Source of the DNA: Thermoanaerobaculia bacterium
GTDB taxonomy: Bacteria; Acidobacteriota; Thermoanaerobaculia; Gp7-AA8
NCBI GenBank assembly: GCA_017883215.1
Contig: JADGOA010000032.1
Span: 1 to 17,240, forward strand
Length of the DNA stretch: 17,240 bases
Direction of reading: 5' to 3'
The notes beneath the pieces were generated by a model that made no database searches, was not told where the DNA came from, and saw only the letters and a program-made list of their open reading frames with translations. Below, one piece after another: positions 12,597 to 17,240 of this stretch; positions within the stretch are counted from its first letter, which is position 1, and each line of letters begins with the position of its first letter. A program made the translations under genes and the position numbers.

Positions 12597-15029
12597 ATGA
12601 AGATCCTCACGCGCTACATCCTCAAAGAGATGATCGGGCCGACCGCTCTCGGCTTCCTCTTCTACACCTCGATCATTCTCATGCAGCAGATCTTCACCTG
12701 GGCCGGCATGATCATCCGCCGCTCCCTGACCGCCGCCACGGTCGGCAAACTGCTCGCCCTCTCCCTGCCGAACATTATCGTCCTGACCCTGCCAATGTCG
12801 CTTCTGTTCGGCATCCTCATCGCCATCGGCCGCCTCTCGTCCGACTCCGAGATCATCGCCATGCGCGCGCTCGGCATCTCCACGCGAACGATCTACCGTC
12901 CGGTCTTCCTCTTCAGCTTCGCGTTCTTCCTGCTGAACCTCTACCTCATCAACTTCGTGGTTCCCCAGGGCAACACGAGATTCCAGGCTCTGCGCTCGGA
13001 AATCACGACGTCCTACGTGCAGAAGGAGATTCAGCCGCGCGTCTTTTTCGACCAGTACGAAAACCTCACGATTTACGTGAACGACGTCGATCCGCGCACC
13101 GGCGAATGGAAAGGCGTCTTTGTCGCCGACAACCGCCCCGACGAGCATGAGGACGCCTCCTCGCCGCAGAAGCTCGCCGAGGTCGCCGCACAACCGCAAT
13201 CCGGGCCCGTCAGCGGAGTGCTGGGCCAGCATTCCGCGGGTCAGCGCGTCAGCGTGGCCGAGCGCGGCAGCATCGTCACCATCAGGAAATCGCGCCAGGT
13301 CTGGCTCAACCTCCACAGTGCCTGGAATCACGTCTGGGACCCGCGAAGGCCGGACCGCTACGACCTCACCAGCAATTCGCTGCAGCGAATCCTCCTCAGC
13401 GACAAAACGCAGATGGACGCCTTGCGGTACACGCGCTCGTTCCGTGAGATGAACCTTCGCGAATTGATCGGCCAGGAGCACCTGCTGCGGCAGACCACCG
13501 ACAAAGAGAACTACAACATCGCCTGGGTCGAGATCCACAAGAAGTTCTCTATCCCGTTTGCCTGCATCGTGTTCGGCATCGTCGGGCTTCCCCTCGGCAT
13601 CACCAACCGCCGCGGCGGGAAAAGCTCAGGTTTTTCTTTAAGTATCGCCATCGTCCTGTTCTACTGGGTGGCCATCAACAACGGCGAGGCGCTCGCCGGC
13701 AGCGGCAAGATCTCCCCCTTTCTCGGCATGTGGGCGGCCAACATCGTCATGCTCGTTGCCGGCATTTACCTGATGATCCGTGCCAGCCGCGACATCGGAG
13801 CCACGAGGCCCGAGGGAAGCTTCCTCCGGCGGGCCGCCATCGCGATCGGGCGGCAATTCCGCCGGCGAGAAGACGCGCACCGTGTCGAAGCGGCGGACGA
13901 CGACGAGCCGTCGATCCTCAGCCGGCTCGACGTCACCTTCCCGAACATCATCGACCGCTACGTCCTGCGCGAGTTCCTGAAAGTGCTTCTGCTCGTCCTG
14001 GTCTCAGTGGTGGCGCTGTTCCTGGTCATCGACTACACCGAGCGTGCCGCCGACATCCGGGTGAATCACATCGCCTTCCACACGGTGTTCGCCTATTACC
14101 GTTTCCTGATCTTCCAGATTCTCAACTGGACGCTGCCGATCTCCGTGCTCGTGTCGACGCTGGTGACGTTCGGGATGCTGTCGAAGAACAACGAAGTGAC
14201 GGCGATGAAGTCGACCGGCGTGTCGTTGTTCCGTGTGGCGGTGCCGATCGTCGGGATCGCGGTCGCCATCAGTCTGCTCTCGTACGTCTTGCTCGATTTC
14301 GTGCTGCCGTACTCGAATCAGCGGGTGGACACACTGCTGACGCAGATCAAGAAAGGCAAAGCGGCATCGGTCGCCAGCGGCAATCAGCAGAAGCTCTGGA
14401 TGCTGGGCAAGGGACGCTACCTCATCAATTTCCTGAGCTACGACAAGAACCTCAAGGAGCTCGGGCAGGTTCAGGTGTTCGAGCTTCACCCGAGCGAGTT
14501 TCGCCTCGTCCGCCGCGTCTACGCGCAACGCGCCCACTGGAATGGGCACGCATGGGTCTTCGAGAACGGGTGGATCCGCTCGTTCACCGACGACGGCGGC
14601 TCGACGTTCTCCCCGATCACGACTCCCCTGGCGCTCTACTACCGCGAGACGCCGGAAGATTTCGCGACGGAGGTGCGCGCTCCGGAGCAGATGACGTTCG
14701 CGCAGCTCCGCCGTTACATCGAGACGATCAAGCGCTCCGGTTACTCGGCGGAAGAGCCGTCGGTGAAGCTGTGGGTGAAGACGTCATGGCCGGCGCTCAG
14801 CCTGATCATGGCTCTCATCGCGCTTCCGTTCGCCTTCAAGATCGGCAAGCGTGGTGCGCTCTACGGAATCGGCATCGCACTGATCCTGGGGATCTTCTAC
14901 TGGGTTGTCTTTGCGGTGTTCACGAAATTCGGCGAGGTCGGAAATCTGCCACCGATCCTCTCGGCATGGAGCGCGAACATCCTGTTCGGCATCGCCGCGT
15001 TGTACATGTTCTTGCACGTGGAGACGTGA
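12597..15029 (+). CDS. Fused LptF-LptG lipopolysaccharide export permease
   Basis: LptF and LptG are normally separate inner-membrane proteins that, with the LptB ATPase, pull LPS from the membrane and pass it to LptC and LptA. Here both are in one 810-residue chain. Residues 1-400 form an LptF-like half: MKILTRYILKEMIGP, three membrane helices within about 13-122, a periplasmic beta-jellyroll region at about 135-300, and three helices from about 315 to 395. A charged linker spans about 400-450. The second half repeats the plan: IIDRYVLREFLKV at 451-463, helices to about 570, a periplasmic region about 580-720, and helices about 730-806. ATG 12597 matches the usual MKxLxRYI opening; a GTG at 12540 is rejected. 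No frameshift or stop separates the halves. Confidence 0.93.
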   Translation: MKILTRYILKEMIGPTALGFLFYTSIILMQQIFTWAGMIIRRSLTAATVGKLLALSLPNIIVLTLPMSLLFGILIAIGRLSSDSEIIAMRALGISTRTIYRPVFLFSFAFFLLNLYLINFVVPQGNTRFQALRSEITTSYVQKEIQPRVFFDQYENLTIYVNDVDPRTGEWKGVFVADNRPDEHEDASSPQKLAEVAAQPQSGPVSGVLGQHSAGQRVSVAERGSIVTIRKSRQVWLNLHSAWNHVWDPRRPDRYDLTSNSLQRILLSDKTQMDALRYTRSFREMNLRELIGQEHLLRQTTDKENYNIAWVEIHKKFSIPFACIVFGIVGLPLGITNRRGGKSSGFSLSIAIVLFYWVAINNGEALAGSGKISPFLGMWAANIVMLVAGIYLMIRASRDIGATRPEGSFLRRAAIAIGRQFRRREDAHRVEAADDDEPSILSRLDVTFPNIIDRYVLREFLKVLLLVLVSVVALFLVIDYTERAADIRVNHIAFHTVFAYYRFLIFQILNWTLPISVLVSTLVTFGMLSKNNEVTAMKSTGVSLFRVAVPIVGIAVAISLLSYVLLDFVLPYSNQRVDTLLTQIKKGKAASVASGNQQKLWMLGKGRYLINFLSYDKNLKELGQVQVFELHPSEFRLVRRVYAQRAHWNGHAWVFENGWIRSFTDDGGSTFSPITTPLALYYRETPEDFATEVRAPEQMTFAQLRRYIETIKRSGYSAEEPSVKLWVKTSWPALSLIMALIALPFAFKIGKRGALYGIGIALILGIFYWVVFAVFTKFGEVGNLPPILSAWSANILFGIAALYMFLHVET

Positions 15030-15049
15030 GGAAGCTGCCACGCTGATCT

Positions 15050-15102
15050 CACCACAGAGGGACAAAGAGGAAAGTCTCTGTGCTCTCTGTGCCTCTGTGG
15101 TG
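15050..15102. repeat. Mirrored repeat (CACCACAGAGG type) between convergent genes
   Basis: CACCACAGAGG at 15050-15060 pairs perfectly with CCTCTGTGGTG at 15092-15102. The inner arms, built from ACAGAG/ACAAAG-like units, continue the stem with about 20 of 25 positions paired and a three-base loop. It sits in the 98-base gap between the 3' ends of lptFG and pckA, where it could act as a two-way terminator, although no long T-run is present on either strand. Confidence 0.8.
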
Positions 15103-15127
15103 AAAGCCTTTGCGCAGTCGCCGCCTC

Positions 15128-16750
15128 TCAGATCGCGTTGACGATCTGCGAATCGAGGCCCTGCCACTTTCGCAGGTACGCGCGACGGTCGCGGTTGTAC
15201 TTCTCGACGAGTTGCCGGTACTCATCGAGCCTCCCCTGCCGCTCGTACATTGTCTTCGGCTGGAGGTAGTCGGCGTCGTCGAGGCCCGGCACTTTCCTCG
15301 CCACGAGGTAGCCGAAATCGGGATCGCTCTCCCACTTGATCGTCCCTTCGGCGATCGCTTTCACGATTGCCGACGAATGCTGAATCCTGACCTTCTTCGA
15401 GCGCTCGTCCGTCTCGTCACCGCCGATGCGGCCGGTGTTCATGAGGTAGACGTCCATCGGGCTCCTCTCCATCAGTTCCAGCATTCGGTTGCCCTGAAAG
15501 GCGTGCAGCAGCGGGAAGAACGGATTGGTTCCCGGTACCCGGAGCGACTTGCCCGCTTCCGCAGCGCCTCCGGCCGAGGTTCCCTTCGTTTCGCCGAGCA
15601 TGAAGTACGCGGCGGCCAGAGGGCCTTCGAGCTTCGCGACCGCCGGGATGATGTTCTCGTTGCGGTTGAGGATCAGGAGGAAATCGACCTTGCTCGCAAC
15701 CTCGCGGGCGTCAGCGGCGCCGGCGATGTCCTGCATGCGGATGACGGCCCGGCCGTTCGGGGTGTAGGAGGTGTCGAAGTAATCGATCTTCCCTTCGGCG
15801 TTCTGCGACACGTTCTCCAGGTATGCGTGTTCCGACGCGCAGGCGTTGTAGATCGTCGGCTCGTCGTTCGGATTCAGCCCGAAGGTCTTCGCAAAACAGC
15901 CGTTCTCTGTGGCGTAGATCTTTCCCCCCGGCATGAGCGCGCAGAAGTCGTCCTGCACCGGCCGGGAGTCGTTCTGCTTGGTGAATGTCGTGGTGGTCTT
16001 GCCGGTGCCGGAGAGGCCCACGATCAGTCCGACCTTGTTCCGTCCGGCGACCGGAATGACCTTGCAGCCCGCGTGAAGCGCCAGACCGCCGCGCTCGTAC
16101 ACGAGCTTGTTCCACATCCGCAGCCCGCCCTTTTTCGATTCGCCGAAGTAGTCGGAGCTCAACACGCGGGTGACGTAGTTCTCGAGGTCGACGGCGATCA
16201 GGCGCTCCTCCGGGTATCCCTCCGCTTTCAGATTCGGCGTGTAGATGACCGTGAGCTTCGGCTCGAACGACTCCAGTTCCTCGGCCGTCGCCAGGTAGTA
16301 GAGGATCTGCTGCATGCCGGCGATGTTGGCGTTTGCCTTCTCGATCACCAGCCGCGCCGGAACCCGAAACGCAGGATCGTTGCCGATGAACCCGTCGACC
16401 ACGAGCATGTCCCGCATCTTGATGTAGTCGTTCTGAGCATTCGCGATCCTGTCGTACTCCGCACGCGAGATCGTCTGATCGGAGTGTTCCTGCGGCCGGT
16501 CGGTGGCGATGAACGTCGAGAGCTTGGATCGCGAGACCACGCGGGTGCCCACGTTGACGTTGTTGAATTCCGTCTTCCTGGCGTTCGGCATCTCCTCGGT
16601 AAAGCTGCGGAGCTGCTCGGGAGTGGGATTCCAGATCACCGACCTGGCGAGGAATGGCAGCGTCGGAGTGTGGTTCGTTCTCTTTCCGATGGCTGCGGCG
16701 GTGTTCACGGTGGGAGCCGTCGCGTGTGCAGAAGGCGGGATCTCGGTCAT
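15128..16750 (-). CDS. pckA: Phosphoenolpyruvate carboxykinase (ATP), divergent form
   Basis: PckA converts oxaloacetate and ATP to PEP, CO2 and ADP in gluconeogenesis. The 540-residue length equals the E. coli enzyme. The P-loop GLSGTGKT is at 245-252, DYFGESKKGG carries the paired Lys206-Lys207, LHAG has His226, and the DD pair at 267-268 fits the metal-binding position. GCFAKTFGLNPNDEPTIYNA follows as in the family. It differs from standard sequences: kinase-1a continues TTTT rather than TTLS, the usual IGDDEH is VQDDFC, and the usual N-terminal TGRSPKDK region is only loosely matched by GTRVVSRSK at 68-76. About 30 N-terminal residues are low complexity. ATP dependence is inferred from family membership. 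Confidence 0.88.
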   Translation of the reverse strand: MTEIPPSAHATAPTVNTAAAIGKRTNHTPTLPFLARSVIWNPTPEQLRSFTEEMPNARKTEFNNVNVGTRVVSRSKLSTFIATDRPQEHSDQTISRAEYDRIANAQNDYIKMRDMLVVDGFIGNDPAFRVPARLVIEKANANIAGMQQILYYLATAEELESFEPKLTVIYTPNLKAEGYPEERLIAVDLENYVTRVLSSDYFGESKKGGLRMWNKLVYERGGLALHAGCKVIPVAGRNKVGLIVGLSGTGKTTTTFTKQNDSRPVQDDFCALMPGGKIYATENGCFAKTFGLNPNDEPTIYNACASEHAYLENVSQNAEGKIDYFDTSYTPNGRAVIRMQDIAGAADAREVASKVDFLLILNRNENIIPAVAKLEGPLAAAYFMLGETKGTSAGGAAEAGKSLRVPGTNPFFPLLHAFQGNRMLELMERSPMDVYLMNTGRIGGDETDERSKKVRIQHSSAIVKAIAEGTIKWESDPDFGYLVARKVPGLDDADYLQPKTMYERQGRLDEYRQLVEKYNRDRRAYLRKWQGLDSQIVNAI

Positions 16751-16882
16751 GCCGCGGTGCCTTTCGAGCTTCTTTTTCGTCGTTTTCGGTCGAGGTGGAG
16801 CGGATCGACGCAGAGAACGCGCCGTGGGGGCGCATCCTCCGCGCTCGAGCCGCCTGCAGTTGCGTCCGGTCAGGAAAGCGAG

Positions 16883-16888
16883 ATTCTA
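16883..16888 (-). promoter_or_regulatory. Possible -10 box for pckA
   Basis: Read on the minus strand this is TAGAAT within TGTAGAATCTCG, five of six TATAAT bases, similar to the boxes before parA and lptFG. It lies about 130 bases before the pckA ATG. No -35 box is clear. It is the only notable signal in the 166-base gap between the partial gene and pckA. Confidence 0.35.
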
Positions 16889-16916
16889 CACGACGAAGCC
16901 AGTGTTCGGGCTCGTG

Positions 16917-17240
16917 TCAGTGACGGATGGCACGCATCCGTGTCGGAGCGACGGAGACCTCCAGATACCGGACATTGATCCGTCCGAATCCGGTGTACGC
17001 CAGGGCCACTCGCGATCCTCGTGAGGCGAGGGCGAACTGGCGCGCGGATACCCCGAGGGCCAATGGCTCGCTGGAAAGATCGGACCTCGAACCGTCAGGA
17101 TTGATGCGCATCGCCCGAAGCTCGGTCTGCATGTCCGGGCGCAGCCGGGCATACGCGACATCGACGCCGCCTGCGTCCTGCGCGACAGCGGGCGCCCAGT
17201 CGCTGGTGGTGGTGAAGGACTGCACGGCCGACGGAGTGCC
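16917..17240 (-). CDS. C-terminal end of an unidentified protein (runs off the window)
   Basis: The frame is open from the window edge at 17240 to a stop at 16917-16919, so 107 C-terminal residues are seen and the start is outside. Segments such as WAPAVAQDAGGVDVAYARL, LRAMRINPDGSRSDL and ASRGSRVALAYTGFGRINV look like short beta-strand repeats of the kind found in beta-propeller or other extracellular repeat proteins. That is only a resemblance; I cannot name a family. Internal GTG starts such as 17225 are possible but would make a fragment starting mid-repeat. It lies upstream of pckA on the same strand. Confidence 0.6.
   Translation of the reverse strand, partial: GTPSAVQSFTTTSDWAPAVAQDAGGVDVAYARLRPDMQTELRAMRINPDGSRSDLSSEPLALGVSARQFALASRGSRVALAYTGFGRINVRYLEVSVAPTRMRAIRH

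Noticed and set aside
13730..15046. 438-codon plus-strand frame overlapping the LptG half
   Set aside because: Out of frame with the LptF-LptG protein, Arg/Ala/Asp-rich, no membrane segments or family motifs.
15110..16978. 622-codon open frame on the plus strand across pckA
   Set aside because: It is antisense to pckA, whose frame carries P-loop, metal and lysine motifs; the plus-strand frame has an Arg/Val-rich shadow composition and no family features.

Overview
The window is GC-rich bacterial chromosome with tightly packed genes, many four-base stop/start overlaps and several non-ATG starts. The gene mix suggests a diderm bacterium: an LPS exporter permease, a chromosomal ParA/ParB pair, HPr kinase with PTS proteins, MiaB and an ATP-type PEP carboxykinase. 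I would guess an Acidobacteriota-like lineage (possibly Thermoanaerobaculia-like), from the LptF-LptG fusion and the style of the intergenic repeats. That placement is inference; no rRNA or other marker is present to settle it.

Layout. Positions 1-360 hold a non-coding mosaic of palindromic repeats. From 361 to 7879, all on the plus strand, lie hprK, rapZ, a mannose-family PTS EIIA, ptsH (HPr), ptsI (Enzyme I), a mannose-6-phosphate-isomerase-like cupin, a secreted coiled-coil protein of unknown function, miaB and a bifunctional-nuclease (DUF151) gene. parA and parB follow (7914-9633). A 550-base gene-poor region holds a good sigma-70-type promoter, a possible 22-residue Met-rich leader ORF, several hairpins and a 118-bp palindromic repeat element. 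It leads into a cystathionine gamma-synthase-type gene overlapping a homoserine dehydrogenase gene. Next is one 810-codon gene fusing the two LPS-export permeases LptF and LptG. On the minus strand are pckA and the 3' end of a gene that runs out of the window.

How the genes work together. HPr keeps both the catalytic His15 and the regulatory Ser46. With HprK, EI and EIIA it forms a complete phosphorelay and Ser-phosphorylation switch, but no EIIB or EIIC sugar permease is in view, so a regulatory PTS is plausible. The metB-hom pair belongs to homoserine/methionine synthesis. PckA makes PEP, the phosphoryl donor of EI.

The most unusual feature is in the gaps. Four intergenic spacers (1448-1536, 2422-2491, 8690-8770, 15050-15102) each hold a short-unit repeat array folded back as an inverted repeat. 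The unit differs in sequence at each locus but the architecture is the same. A second, unrelated palindromic family (308-338, 10053-10170, 12337-12466) lies upstream of three genes or operons, and one copy also encodes the last residues of homoserine dehydrogenase. No CRISPR array, tRNA, rRNA, insertion sequence or phage gene was found.
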